From: Alphaproteobacteria bacterium
Lineage (GTDB): Bacteria; Myxococcota_A; UBA796; GCA-2862545
Assembly (NCBI GenBank): GCA_020632915.1
Contig: JACKEP010000012.1
Location: forward strand, 62,001-126,000
DNA: 64,000 nt
Direction: 5' to 3'
Shown here: one piece after another, positions 16,132 through 24,827 of the stretch
How the letters are laid out: each line of letters starts with the position of its first letter
Position numbering within the stretch: the stretch's first letter is position 1
Notes under the pieces: generated by a model
Database searches by the model: none
What the model was told of the DNA's origin: nothing
The model's input: only the letters and a program-made list of their open reading frames with translations
Translations under genes and position numbers: made by a program

Positions 16132-18480
16132 GTGGAAGGTAGCTACTGGGTGCGTCTGGGCACCATCGTGCTGTTGACGCTCGGGTGCGTCTACGTGCTC
16201 GCGCCGTCGTTCCTCCTCGACGACGCGATCGACACGAGCGCGTTCGAGGGCGCAGCGAAGGTGGAGCCCGCGCTCCAGGCGTGGTTCGTCGCCGACGACA
16301 AGTTCGCCGACACCAGCACCGCCGCGGCCGTGGAGCAGCGCCTTGTCGCGGCCGGTGTGCCGATCGAGGGCGTGCAGGTCAAGCGCGTGCTGGCCGGCGA
16401 GGGCGAGCAGCTCGTCGTCACCGTGCGCACGGGCACCGACCCGAAGCAGGTCGACGCCGTCGTCGCTGCCGAGCCCGCCCCGCTGGCGGTCTACGGCGCC
16501 GACGCCTTCGGGGTCGACGAGACCACGCTCGACGGCGTCGACGACCTGCCGGGCGTGCTCGCCAAGGCGCTGCGCGGCGCGTCGGCGTCGGCCGAGGCCT
16601 CGCCCGTGGTCGACGGCGCGCCCGGTCTGGCGGTCACCGACGGCGGCGTCACGCTCACGTTCGACGCAGCCCCTCCGGGCCTCGCCGTGCTCACGGTGGG
16701 TGGCGAGGTCGTCGGGTGGGTGCGCAGCGCGGCGTCGGGCACGCCGGTGTCGCTCACGGTGGTCGACCCCGACACGCTCGCCAAGGCCGCCGTGGCCAGC
16801 GCGGGCCCGCTCCCCGAGCGCCTCACCGCCTACGAGGCGCCCGAGGTCGATCCGGCAGCCGAGGTGGTCGACACCACGCCCAAGGACATCCCCTGGTGGG
16901 AGGAGATGCTCCCCACCTCCTACAAGCTCAACCGCGGCCTCGACCTGCAGGGCGGCATCGACATGACGCTGCAGGTCGATCAGGACGCCGCGGTCGACGC
17001 CCTGGTCACCCGCGACCGCCGCCGGCTGGCCGACCAGGCGGTCAAGGACGGCAAGACCGTCAGCGTGCGCAAGGATCGCGTGCGCTTCGCGCTGCGCGTG
17101 GCCAGCCCCGACTTCGACACCCTCTCCGACTGGGTCTCCGCCCAGCTCGGCGCCCAGTACGTCTACGCCGACACCATCGAGGACGAAGGTGAGCGCTGGA
17201 TGATCTGGGAGATGGACGAGCGTCAGGTCGCCCAGATCAAGGATCAGGCCGTCGAGCAGAACCTGGAGACGCTGCGCAAGCGCATCGACGCCACCGGCGT
17301 CAAGGAGCCCTCGATCGTCAAGATGGGCGGCGGGCGCATCAACATCCAGCTCCCCGGCCTCACCGACCCGCAGTCGGCCATCGACGCCATCGGCACCCAG
17401 GCGATCCTCGAGTTCAAGATGGTCGACGAGGACGTCGACCGGAACAACCTGGTCCGCGTGATCGGCCAGGCCGAGAAGGCCCTGCCGCCGAGCCAGTTCG
17501 ACGACCTCGACACGCTCAACGAGTGGCTCCACCGCCAGGGCCTCGTGCCCGAGGGCCGCGTGGTGCAGTTCCACTACGAGGAGGGGCCCGACGGCGCGCT
17601 CACCCGCGACGTGCCCTACCAGCTGATCGACGACGTCGACATCACCGGTGCCGACCTCGACGGCGCGCAGGTCGGCTTCGACCAGAACAACATGGCGCGC
17701 GTGATCATGAACTTCAAGCCGGCGGGGGCGCAGCGGTTCTGCGACATCACCACCGCCAACGTGCAGCACCAGTTCGCGATCATCCTCGACGAGCGCATCC
17801 GTTCGGCCCCGAACATCCGTGAGCCGATCTGCGGCGGCACCGCCAGCATCGAGATGGCCAGCAGCGCCAACAGCGTCGACGAGGCCAACAAGCTGGCGCT
17901 CGTGCTGCGCACGGGCTCGCTCACGGCTCCGGTCGAGATCGGCGAGGTCCGGTCGATCGGCGCCAGCCTCGGCGCCGACGCCATCGAGACCGGCGTCGAC
18001 GGCGCGCTCATCGGCGGCATCATCACGCTGGCGTTCATGATCCTGTGGTACCGCCCGAAGGCCGGCCTCATCGCCGACGGCGCGCTGCTGCTCAACGTCC
18101 TGCTCGTGTTCGCGCTGCTCGCCATCTCCGGCGCCACGATCACGCTGCCGGGCATCGCCGGTGTCGCGCTCACCATCGGCATGGCGGTCGACGCCAACAT
18201 CATCATCTACGAGCGCATCCGTGAGGAGCTCAAGCTGGGCGTCAGCCCACGCAAGGCGGTCGACACCGGCTACGACAAGGGCCTATCGGCGATCCTCGAC
18301 GCGAACATCACGACCGCCATCGCCGGCATCGTGCTCTACAGCTACGGCAGCGGGCCCATCAAGGGCTTCGCCGTCACCCTGCTCATCGGCATCTTCACGA
18401 CGCTGGTCACCGCCCTGTACGTGACCCGGACGTTCATGGAGATCGTCACCCGGCGCTCCGGCGCCCGCCTGCGGCTCTGA
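16132..18480 (+). CDS. secD: Protein translocase subunit SecD with extra periplasmic region
   Basis: A 782-residue SecD, long compared with about 530-620 in most bacteria. SecD with SecF uses the proton gradient to pull proteins out on the periplasmic side. After the first membrane segment (about residues 5-25) there are some 230 residues before the normal GLDLQGGIDMTLQVD motif near residue 270. In typical SecD that motif follows the first segment closely. The P1 region follows (LRKRIDATGVKEPSI, GGGRINIQLPG), then five membrane helices with GMAVDANIIIYERIREEL, which contains the conserved Asp. GTG at 16132 is the start. The extra N-terminal region is Ala/Val/Asp-rich and not recognised. Confidence 0.95.
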   Translation: MEGSYWVRLGTIVLLTLGCVYVLAPSFLLDDAIDTSAFEGAAKVEPALQAWFVADDKFADTSTAAAVEQRLVAAGVPIEGVQVKRVLAGEGEQLVVTVRTGTDPKQVDAVVAAEPAPLAVYGADAFGVDETTLDGVDDLPGVLAKALRGASASAEASPVVDGAPGLAVTDGGVTLTFDAAPPGLAVLTVGGEVVGWVRSAASGTPVSLTVVDPDTLAKAAVASAGPLPERLTAYEAPEVDPAAEVVDTTPKDIPWWEEMLPTSYKLNRGLDLQGGIDMTLQVDQDAAVDALVTRDRRRLADQAVKDGKTVSVRKDRVRFALRVASPDFDTLSDWVSAQLGAQYVYADTIEDEGERWMIWEMDERQVAQIKDQAVEQNLETLRKRIDATGVKEPSIVKMGGGRINIQLPGLTDPQSAIDAIGTQAILEFKMVDEDVDRNNLVRVIGQAEKALPPSQFDDLDTLNEWLHRQGLVPEGRVVQFHYEEGPDGALTRDVPYQLIDDVDITGADLDGAQVGFDQNNMARVIMNFKPAGAQRFCDITTANVQHQFAIILDERIRSAPNIREPICGGTASIEMASSANSVDEANKLALVLRTGSLTAPVEIGEVRSIGASLGADAIETGVDGALIGGIITLAFMILWYRPKAGLIADGALLLNVLLVFALLAISGATITLPGIAGVALTIGMAVDANIIIYERIREELKLGVSPRKAVDTGYDKGLSAILDANITTAIAGIVLYSYGSGPIKGFAVTLLIGIFTTLVTALYVTRTFMEIVTRRSGARLRL

Positions 18481-18497
18481 AAGGGAGCGGAGGTACG

Positions 18498-19778
18498 ATG
18501 TTCGACCTGGTGGACAAGCTCAAGGAGCGCTTCGACAGCGCGTCCTTCGACTTCGTGGCCTGGCGCAACGTCGCCGGGGGCATCTCCCTGGTGCTGGTGC
18601 TCCTGTCGTGGGCGCTGTTCTTCGGCGTCGGGCCCAAGTGGGGCATCGACTTCACGGGTGGCACCGAGATCCACCTGCGCTTCGACGACGACATCGCCAT
18701 CACCGACCTGCGCGCGGCGCTGGAGTCGCTGGGCATCCAGGGCGACGCGGTGCAGGAGGTCGGCGGCGAGGGCGAGCACGAGTTCAAGGTCCGCATCCAG
18801 GACGCGAGCTTCGGCTCCGACGCGCTCAAGGCCCAGGTCATCGACGACCTCAAGAAGGGCATGACCGAGAACTGGGTCGCCGACTGGGACCGCGACATCA
18901 CGTTCAGCGCCGAGGTCGGGGCCCGCTTCGCGGTGCACTACCAGGGCGACCGCGTGCTGCCCGGCGTGCTGCTGTCCAAGCTCGGCGACATCCAGGGCGT
19001 CAAGGTCGACGAGGGCCGGGAAGACAACGAGCTCATCATCAAGCTCCCCGGCCTCGCCACGCAGATCGAGAAGGAGATCAAGGGCGCGATGGGCGACCGC
19101 CACTTCGAGGTCCTGTCGGTCGACGCCGTCGGTCCGAAGGTCGGTGAGTCGCTGCGGCGCCAGGGCGTGCTGTCGCTGGCGTCCACGCTGGCGCTGGTGC
19201 TGGTCTACGTGGCCTTCCGCTTCGAGATCGCCTTCGCGCCCGGCGCCATCCTCGCCCTGATCCACGACGTGTCGCTCACCGTCGGCCTGTTCATCGTGCT
19301 CGGCCGCGAGTTCAACCTGCCGATCATCGGCGCCCTGCTCACCATCGTCGGCTACTCGCTCAACGACACGATCATCATCTACGACCGCATCCGCGAGAAC
19401 CGGTCGCGCCACCGCCGCGAGGATCTCCCCGGCCTGATCAACGCCTCGATCTCCGAGACGCTGTCGCGCACGATCGCCACGTCGGGCACCACGTTCATGG
19501 CGATCCTGCCGTTCATGTTCCTGACGTCGTCGGTGCTCGCCGACTTCGTGCTCGCCATGCTGTTCGGCATCGTCGTCGGCACCTACTCCACGATCTTCGT
19601 CGCCTCGCCGATGATCCTGTTCATGGACCGCGTGCAGCCCTACCTGTCCAAGCTCGTCGCCATCGACACCGGCGAAGACGTCGAGGCTGGCGAGGACATC
19701 CCCGAGCAGTTCCTGTCCGAGAGCGAGAAGCGCCGCCGCGAGCGCGATCGCCTCGAGCAGGAAGCCCAGCAGGACTAG
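18498..19778 (+). CDS. secF: Protein translocase subunit SecF with enlarged periplasmic domain
   Basis: A 426-residue SecF; most are 300-330. It shares the SecD role in proton-driven export. Motifs are GIDFTGGTEIHLRF after the first membrane segment, VGPKVGESLRRQGV before the second, and GYSLNDTIIIYDRIRENR in the fourth. The stretch between GGTEIHLRF and VGPKVGE is roughly 160 residues, about 80-100 more than usual, so its periplasmic domain is enlarged as in the SecD next door. The C-terminal tail is charged (ESEKRRRERDRLEQE). ATG at 18498 follows GGAGG and lies 17 bases after secD. Confidence 0.95.
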   Translation: MFDLVDKLKERFDSASFDFVAWRNVAGGISLVLVLLSWALFFGVGPKWGIDFTGGTEIHLRFDDDIAITDLRAALESLGIQGDAVQEVGGEGEHEFKVRIQDASFGSDALKAQVIDDLKKGMTENWVADWDRDITFSAEVGARFAVHYQGDRVLPGVLLSKLGDIQGVKVDEGREDNELIIKLPGLATQIEKEIKGAMGDRHFEVLSVDAVGPKVGESLRRQGVLSLASTLALVLVYVAFRFEIAFAPGAILALIHDVSLTVGLFIVLGREFNLPIIGALLTIVGYSLNDTIIIYDRIRENRSRHRREDLPGLINASISETLSRTIATSGTTFMAILPFMFLTSSVLADFVLAMLFGIVVGTYSTIFVASPMILFMDRVQPYLSKLVAIDTGEDVEAGEDIPEQFLSESEKRRRERDRLEQEAQQD

Positions 19779-19790
19779 GCGCCACCGCCG

Positions 19791-19813
19791 CCCGGCCGCG
19801 CCACGTGGCCGGG
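19791..19813 (+). terminator. Hairpin after secF
   Basis: CCCGGCC and GGCCGGG pair around a 9-base loop, 12 bases after the secF stop. There is no U-tract. It is a reasonable end for the yajC-secD-secF transcript. Confidence 0.4.
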
Positions 19814-19857
19814 CAGGATCGCGTCCGGTCGCGGGTCTTGTCGTCGGGCGGGCGCCA

Positions 19858-19875
19858 CCTGGGATAGAACCCAGG
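19858..19875. promoter_or_regulatory. Inverted repeat upstream of small secreted protein
   Basis: CCTGGG and CCCAGG flank ATAGAA, 28 bases before the GTG start. The AT-containing centre could overlap a -10 element, making this an operator candidate. Confidence 0.3.
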
Positions 19876-19903
19876 GCGTTCGCCAGCCGAGGGTGCCCCA
19901 CCG

Positions 19904-20296
19904 GTGCTTCGCCTGATCGCCACGTGCCTCGTCCTGCTCCTCGCGTCGGCCCCGTCGGTCGCGGCGCCCGAGCCCACGGTGTGGTGGCTGATGATCGAGG
20001 ACCTCGGCTGCATCGACTGCCAGGTCGATGTGTTCATCGGGGGCGACCTGATCGCCAGCCGTCGATCCGGCGAGGTCAACGCGCTCATCGACGTGAGCGA
20101 CCTGCTGCGCGCCGGATCCAACACGTTCACCGTGCTGCTGCGTGGCCCCGCAGGCAGGGGCAGGATGGCGGTGAGCGTGGCCAGAGGTCGGATCCGTCAC
20201 GAAGTGGTGATCTTCGAAGGCACCCCTGTTCGTTATGCTCTGCAACCGGAGCCCTCTCCGGATCCTGTGCGCATCGAGGTCACGGTCCCTCCCTGA
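19904..20296 (+). CDS. Small secreted protein of unknown function
   Basis: A 130-residue protein starting at GTG 19904 with a clear signal peptide (MLRLIATCLVLLLASAPSVAA). The mature part has a CxxC pair (LGCIDCQVDVFIGGD) and a compact, strand-rich core ending in VRIEVTVPP. I recognise no family. The middle resembles a small immunoglobulin-like or lipid-binding beta sandwich in pattern only. The gene stands alone between the Sec operon and a C-rich untranslated region before phoH. Its composition is less extreme than its neighbours', but codon third positions are still G/C. Confidence 0.65.
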   Translation: MLRLIATCLVLLLASAPSVAAPEPTVWWLMIEDLGCIDCQVDVFIGGDLIASRRSGEVNALIDVSDLLRAGSNTFTVLLRGPAGRGRMAVSVARGRIRHEVVIFEGTPVRYALQPEPSPDPVRIEVTVPP

Positions 20297-20519
20297 CCGC
20301 GCCCACCCGGTGCCGCCCCCCGCCAGCCCCCCCGACGCTCGCGTCACCCCACCCGCCCTCGACCCTCCCTCGCCCCCCTCCACGGCGCGCCACCGGCGCC
20401 CCCTCGTGTCCCCCGCGGCGCCTCGCGCCATCCCCCCCCGACCGGTGCACCGAGCCCGTGGTCGCTCCGACTGCGCGCGCGGCGCGCGCCACCCGCCCAC
20501 CCCCTGCCCGGGATCTGCC
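20297..20519 (+). promoter_or_regulatory. C-rich, G-poor leader before phoH (possible Rho site)
   Basis: This 223-base gap is strikingly C-rich on the coding strand with runs of six to eight C and few G until about 20400. Such C>G RNA without structure is what Rho loads on, so it may end the upstream transcript or regulate phoH. In-frame translation of it gives a Pro/Arg string with no similarity, so I treat it as non-coding. Confidence 0.35.
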
Positions 20520-21848
20520 TTGACGCGACATCCCAGCACGTTCGTCCTGGACACCAACGTCCTGCTGTACGACCCCACCGCCCTCGAGGTGTTCGAGGAG
20601 CACGACGTCGTCATCCCGATGACGGTCCTCGAGGAGATCGACAAGTTCAAGCGCGAGATGACCGAGACCGGGCGCAACGCCCGCGAGGCGTCGCGCATGC
20701 TCGACCACTACCGGGGGCAGGGCAGCCTGCGAGAGGGCGTCCCGCTGTCCGGCGGCGGCACGCTCCGCGTGGCGTTCCTGGAGGACGACCACCAGGAGGT
20801 CAACCACTGGGGCGCCGACACCAACGACAACCGCATCCTGTCGATCGTCGTGGTGCTGTCGCGCCAGCTCGACGCACGGGTGGTGCTGGTCACCCGCGAC
20901 ACCAACATGCGCGTCAAGTGCGACGCCCTGGGCATTCTCGCCGAGGACTACGAGCACAGCCGCCTGCGCATGGACGAGCAGTACAGCGGCGTGTCGGAGC
21001 GCATGGTGCCCGGCAGCCTCGTCGCCACGCTCTACCACGAGGGCAGCGCCATCGCGCCGGCCGAGGCGCAGGGCCTGTTCCCCCAGGAGTTCGCGATCCT
21101 GCGGGCCGACGACGACGAGAGCCGCACCGTGATGACCCGCGTGCTCCCCGATGGCACCGGCTTCCGGATGGTCGGTCGCCACAAGGAGGGGGCCTGGGGC
21201 GTCTTCGCCCGCAACAAGGAGCAGCTGTTCGCCCTGGAGCTGCTGCTCGATCCCGACGTCACGCTGGTCACGCTCAACGGTGTCGCCGGCACGGGCAAGA
21301 CGCTGCTGGCCATCGCCGCGGGCCTCAAGCAGACCGCCGACATGTCGCTGTACCGGCGCGTGCTCGTCAGCCGCCCGATCTTCCCGCTGGGCCGCGACAT
21401 CGGCTTCCTGCCCGGCGACCTCGGCGAGAAGCTCAACCCGTGGATGCAGCCGATCTTCGACAACCTCGACTTCCTGCTGTCGAGCCGTCCCGAGCGCCGC
21501 CGCAGCCACCAGCCCGAGTACCAGTACCTGCTCGACAACAAGATCGTGGAGGTGGAGGCGCTCACCTACATCCGCGGGCGCTCCATCCCGAGCCAGTTCC
21601 TGATCATCGACGAGGCGCAGAACCTCACGCCCCACGAGGTCAAGACCGTGCTCACCCGCGCCGGCGACGGCACCAAGGTCGTGCTCACCGGCGACCCCTT
21701 CCAGATCGACAACCCCTACGTCGACGAGGTCAGCAACGGCCTGACCTACGCCGTCGAGCGGTTCAAGGAGGTCGCGGTGGCCGGCCACGTCACCCTGCGC
21801 AAGGGCGAGCGCAGCCAGCTCGCCGAGCTCGCCACCCGCCTGCTGTAG
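20520..21848 (+). CDS. PIN-PhoH fusion protein (RNase and ATPase)
   Basis: A 442-residue protein joining an N-terminal PIN nuclease domain (residues 6-150) to a C-terminal PhoH ATPase (about 225-442), the PhoH2 layout. The PIN domain has the first acidic residue in FVLDTNVLLYDP (D11), then VLEEIDKFK, and WGADTNDNRILS with later Asp residues. The ATPase has GVAGTGKTLLA (K260), FLIIDEAQNLTPHE (D364, E365) and TGDPFQID. Proteins of this type unwind and cleave RNA. TTG at 20520 is chosen because the PIN motif starts eight codons later and upstream sequence is low-complexity. A GTG further up cannot be excluded. RlmB follows after 8 bases. Confidence 0.9.
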   Translation: MTRHPSTFVLDTNVLLYDPTALEVFEEHDVVIPMTVLEEIDKFKREMTETGRNAREASRMLDHYRGQGSLREGVPLSGGGTLRVAFLEDDHQEVNHWGADTNDNRILSIVVVLSRQLDARVVLVTRDTNMRVKCDALGILAEDYEHSRLRMDEQYSGVSERMVPGSLVATLYHEGSAIAPAEAQGLFPQEFAILRADDDESRTVMTRVLPDGTGFRMVGRHKEGAWGVFARNKEQLFALELLLDPDVTLVTLNGVAGTGKTLLAIAAGLKQTADMSLYRRVLVSRPIFPLGRDIGFLPGDLGEKLNPWMQPIFDNLDFLLSSRPERRRSHQPEYQYLLDNKIVEVEALTYIRGRSIPSQFLIIDEAQNLTPHEVKTVLTRAGDGTKVVLTGDPFQIDNPYVDEVSNGLTYAVERFKEVAVAGHVTLRKGERSQLAELATRLL

Positions 21849-21856
21849 GTCGCGCC

Positions 21857-22603
21857 ATGGATCAGCTCGAAGGCCGCAACCCGGTGCTCGAATGCCTGCA
21901 GCGTGGCCGGCGTCGGGTGCGTCGGATCTGGATCGACCAGGGCGCCAAGCCCGACGACAAGGTCTCGCGGATCCTGGCGCTGGCGGCCACCGCGGGCGTG
22001 CCCGTCGATCGGGTGGCACGCCCGCGCCTCGACAAGATGGCCGACGGTCGCGTGCACAACGGCGTCGTCGCCCACGCCGACCCGCTGCCCGCGTTCACCA
22101 CCCGACAGCTGCTCGACCGCACCTACGAGGCCGGCAGGGTGCCGTTCGTCGTCCTGGCCGACGAGGTCAGCTACGAGCACAACCTCGGCGCCATCCTGCG
22201 CACCTGCCTGGGCTTTGGCGTCGACGGCCTGATCGTGCCCACCCGGCGGGGGGCGGACGTCTCCCCCGTGGTGCAGCGGGTCAGCATGGGGGCCATCGAG
22301 GTGGTGCCCGTGGTGCGCGAGGGGCTGTCGGCGGCGCTCAAGCCGCTGCGCGACGACGGCGTGCGCGTGGTCGGGGCCGACATGGGCGGCACGGCGGTCA
22401 CCGCGCTCGACCTGCGAGGGCCGGTGGCGCTCGTGATGGGCGGCGAGGGCAAGGGCCTGTCGCCCACGCTGCGGTCCAAGTGCGACGCGATCGCGTCCAT
22501 CCCGCTCCAGGGTCACCTGGAGTCGCTCAACGTGAGCGTGGCGGCGGCGCTGCTGATGTACGAGAAGCGGCGGCAGGACGGACAGCTCGCGCCACGCGCG
22601 TGA
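21857..22603 (+). CDS. rlmB: 23S rRNA 2'-O-methyltransferase, RlmB/TrmH family
   Basis: A 248-residue SPOUT-class methyltransferase. An N-terminal substrate-binding part (EGRNPVLECLQRGRR, then HNGVVAHADP) precedes the knotted catalytic domain. Motif 1 is NLGAILRTCLGFGVDGLI, motif 2 VMGGEGKGLS, and motif 3 LQGHLESLNVSVAAALLMYE. RlmB methylates G2251 in the 23S rRNA peptidyl-transferase region; related TrmH-type enzymes act on tRNA, so the exact target is inferred. ATG at 21857 lies 8 bases after phoH. A hairpin follows the stop. Confidence 0.9.
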   Translation: MDQLEGRNPVLECLQRGRRRVRRIWIDQGAKPDDKVSRILALAATAGVPVDRVARPRLDKMADGRVHNGVVAHADPLPAFTTRQLLDRTYEAGRVPFVVLADEVSYEHNLGAILRTCLGFGVDGLIVPTRRGADVSPVVQRVSMGAIEVVPVVREGLSAALKPLRDDGVRVVGADMGGTAVTALDLRGPVALVMGGEGKGLSPTLRSKCDAIASIPLQGHLESLNVSVAAALLMYEKRRQDGQLAPRA

Positions 22604-22606
22604 GCT

Positions 22607-22629
22607 GCGCGGCGGCGTTCGGGCCGCGC
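22607..22629 (+). terminator. Hairpin after rlmB
   Basis: GCGCGGC and GCCGCGC pair around a 9-base loop starting 4 bases after the rlmB stop. There is no U-tract; this is a weak call in GC-rich DNA. Confidence 0.35.
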
Positions 22630-22755
22630 GCGGCGGGCGAGGGGGGAACCGTCAGGGCCACGGTGCGTGAACCTGCGCGCTCCCCTGTGCCGGACCGTGG
22701 TGTCGCACGTGTCCATCCGGCCGGCGGGGTTAGACCGGTGCGTCCTGGAGGTAAG

Positions 22756-24777
22756 ATGCACGACCGTCTCCGCCTGGTCGGCCTGCTCGCGCTCGTCGCG
22801 TGCGGCGCCAAGGCCCCCGTGTCCCCGGCGCCCGAACAGGCCGCCACGCCCGAGAACGCCCCGAGTGCCATCGACGCTGCGATCACGGCGGCGATCGACC
22901 CGAGCGTCAGCCCGTGCGACGACTTCTACCAGTACGCCTGTGGCGGCTGGATCGCGAACACGCCCCTGCCGCCCGACCGGCCGATCGTCGGCCGTGGCTT
23001 CACGTCGATCAGCGATCGCAACCAGGAGATCGTACGCGACATCCTGGAGCACGCCGAGGGCGCCGACGCCCGCCTCGGCAGCTACTACCAGACCTGCGTG
23101 AACACCGACGCCGTCGAGGCCAAGGGCACCGCCAGCCTGCAGGCCGACCTCGACCGCATCGCCGCGCTCAAGGACGTCGCGGCGATCCCTGCGCTGATGG
23201 TGTCGCTGCCGATGATCAACCCGTTCTTCGGCGGCTTCGTCGAGGCCGACTTCAAGAACCCCGAGGTCAACCAGTTCCAGCTGGCCCAGGGGGGCATCGG
23301 CCTGCCGTCGCGCGACTACTACTTCCCCGAGGACGACGCCGGGCGTGAGCTGCTCGCCGCCTACGAGGCCCACGTCGGGCGGATGCTCGGGCTGGCGGGG
23401 CTCGATCCGGCCGGGGCGGCCAAGGTGCTCGCCATCGAGACGGCGCTGGCCAAGGCGAGCAAGTCGCCCGCCGAGCTGCGCGACATCGAGGCGATGTACC
23501 ACCCGATGACCAAGGCCGAGCTCAAGCGGCTCGCGCCGGGTGTGCCGTGGGACGCGCTGTTCACCGCGCTCGGCATCGAGGTCAAGGCCGTCAACGTCAC
23601 CACGCCCGACTTCTTCCCGGCGCTGGGCGACCTGCTCAAGCGCTCCAAGATCGCCGACCTCAAGGTCTACCTGGCCTGGAACCTCGTCAACGAGGCCGCA
23701 CCCTACCTGCCGAAGGCCTTCGACGACGAGAGCTTCGCGTTCTACGGCACCCGCCTGTCCGGGCAGGCCGAGCAGCAGCCGCGCTGGAAGCGGTGTGTCG
23801 GGCGCACCGACCGCGCGCTCGGCGATCTGCTCGGCGAGGCCTACGTCGCGCAGGCGTTCCCGGGCGAGAGCAAGGACAAGGCCCTCAAGATGGTGGGCGA
23901 CCTGCAGCACGCCTTCGAGGAGGGCCTGCCCGAGCTGGCGTGGATGGACGCGCCCACCCGCACGCTGGCCAAGGCCAAGCTCGACGCCATCGTGAACAAG
24001 ATCGGCTACCCCGACACGTGGGAGTCCTACGAGGGCCTCCAGGTCGGCGACGACATCTACGCCAACCAGATGGCCGTGGCCCACTGGGGTCAGGACGACG
24101 CGCTGGCCAAGGTCGGCAAGCCCGTCGACAAGACCGAGTGGGGCATGAGCGTGCCCACCGTCAACGCGTACTACAACCCGCTCTTCAACGAGATCGTGTT
24201 CCCGGCGGGCATCCTGCAGCCGCCGTTCTTCAGCGCCGACTTCCCCACGGCGATGAACTACGGCGCGATGGGCATGGTCATCGGCCACGAGATCACCCAC
24301 GGCTTCGACGACGAGGGCCGCAAGTTCGGCCCGTCCGGCAAGCTCGAGGTGTGGTGGGACGACGCCGTGTCGGAGCGGTTCGAGCAGCGCGCCCAGTGTA
24401 TCGCCGACACCTACGACGCGATCGAGGTCCACCCCGGCACCAAGCTCAACGGCGAGCTGACGCTCGGCGAGAACATCGCCGACTTCGGCGGCGTGAAGCT
24501 GGCGAGCCGCGCCTACGCCGACTGGCAGGCCGCCGGCGGCAGCGACTTCGCCGCGGGCGGCTTCGAGGGGTCGCAGCTGCTGTTCCTGGCGTTCGCCCAG
24601 AGCTGGTGCAGCAAGGCCACGCCCGAGGTCGAGGACCAGCGGGCCAAGGTCGACCCGCACGCGCCGCCGAAGTTCCGCGTCAACGTGCCGCTGTCGAGCA
24701 CGCCGGCGTTCTGGGAGGCCTTCTCCTGCGCCGAGGGCACGCCCATGCACCCCGCGTCCACATGCGAGGTCTGGTGA
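22756..24777 (+). CDS. M13-family zinc metallopeptidase lipoprotein (neprilysin-like)
   Basis: A 673-residue protein that starts at ATG 22756 after GGAGG, with a lipoprotein signal (LLALVACGAK). It matches the M13 (PepO/neprilysin) family along its full length: CDDFYQYACGGWI near the N-terminus, NAYYNPLFNEIVFPAGILQ, the zinc motif HEITHGFDD (H511, E512, H515), the third ligand Glu572 in GENIADFGG, and the C-terminal CEVW. M13 enzymes cleave oligopeptides of up to about 40 residues. Here it would act in the envelope or outside the cell. Cysteines near both ends are conserved as in secreted members. Confidence 0.95.
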   Translation: MHDRLRLVGLLALVACGAKAPVSPAPEQAATPENAPSAIDAAITAAIDPSVSPCDDFYQYACGGWIANTPLPPDRPIVGRGFTSISDRNQEIVRDILEHAEGADARLGSYYQTCVNTDAVEAKGTASLQADLDRIAALKDVAAIPALMVSLPMINPFFGGFVEADFKNPEVNQFQLAQGGIGLPSRDYYFPEDDAGRELLAAYEAHVGRMLGLAGLDPAGAAKVLAIETALAKASKSPAELRDIEAMYHPMTKAELKRLAPGVPWDALFTALGIEVKAVNVTTPDFFPALGDLLKRSKIADLKVYLAWNLVNEAAPYLPKAFDDESFAFYGTRLSGQAEQQPRWKRCVGRTDRALGDLLGEAYVAQAFPGESKDKALKMVGDLQHAFEEGLPELAWMDAPTRTLAKAKLDAIVNKIGYPDTWESYEGLQVGDDIYANQMAVAHWGQDDALAKVGKPVDKTEWGMSVPTVNAYYNPLFNEIVFPAGILQPPFFSADFPTAMNYGAMGMVIGHEITHGFDDEGRKFGPSGKLEVWWDDAVSERFEQRAQCIADTYDAIEVHPGTKLNGELTLGENIADFGGVKLASRAYADWQAAGGSDFAAGGFEGSQLLFLAFAQSWCSKATPEVEDQRAKVDPHAPPKFRVNVPLSSTPAFWEAFSCAEGTPMHPASTCEVW

Positions 24778-24784
24778 CGTCCGA

Positions 24785-24817
24785 CGCGTGAGCCGTGGCC
24801 ACCGCCCGGCTCACGCG
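24785..24817. terminator. Hairpin between convergent M13 peptidase and lon
   Basis: Eleven-base perfect arms (24785-24795 and 24807-24817, core GTGAGCCG/CGGCTCAC) flank an 11-base loop. It is centred in the 50-base gap between convergent stops and may end both transcripts. Confidence 0.6.
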
Positions 24818-24827
24818 CGCGGTCGCC

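Noticed and set aside
20235..20519. N-terminal extension of PIN-PhoH
   Set aside because: Translation is a Pro/Arg low-complexity string overlapping the upstream gene; the PIN motif starts eight codons after TTG 20520.
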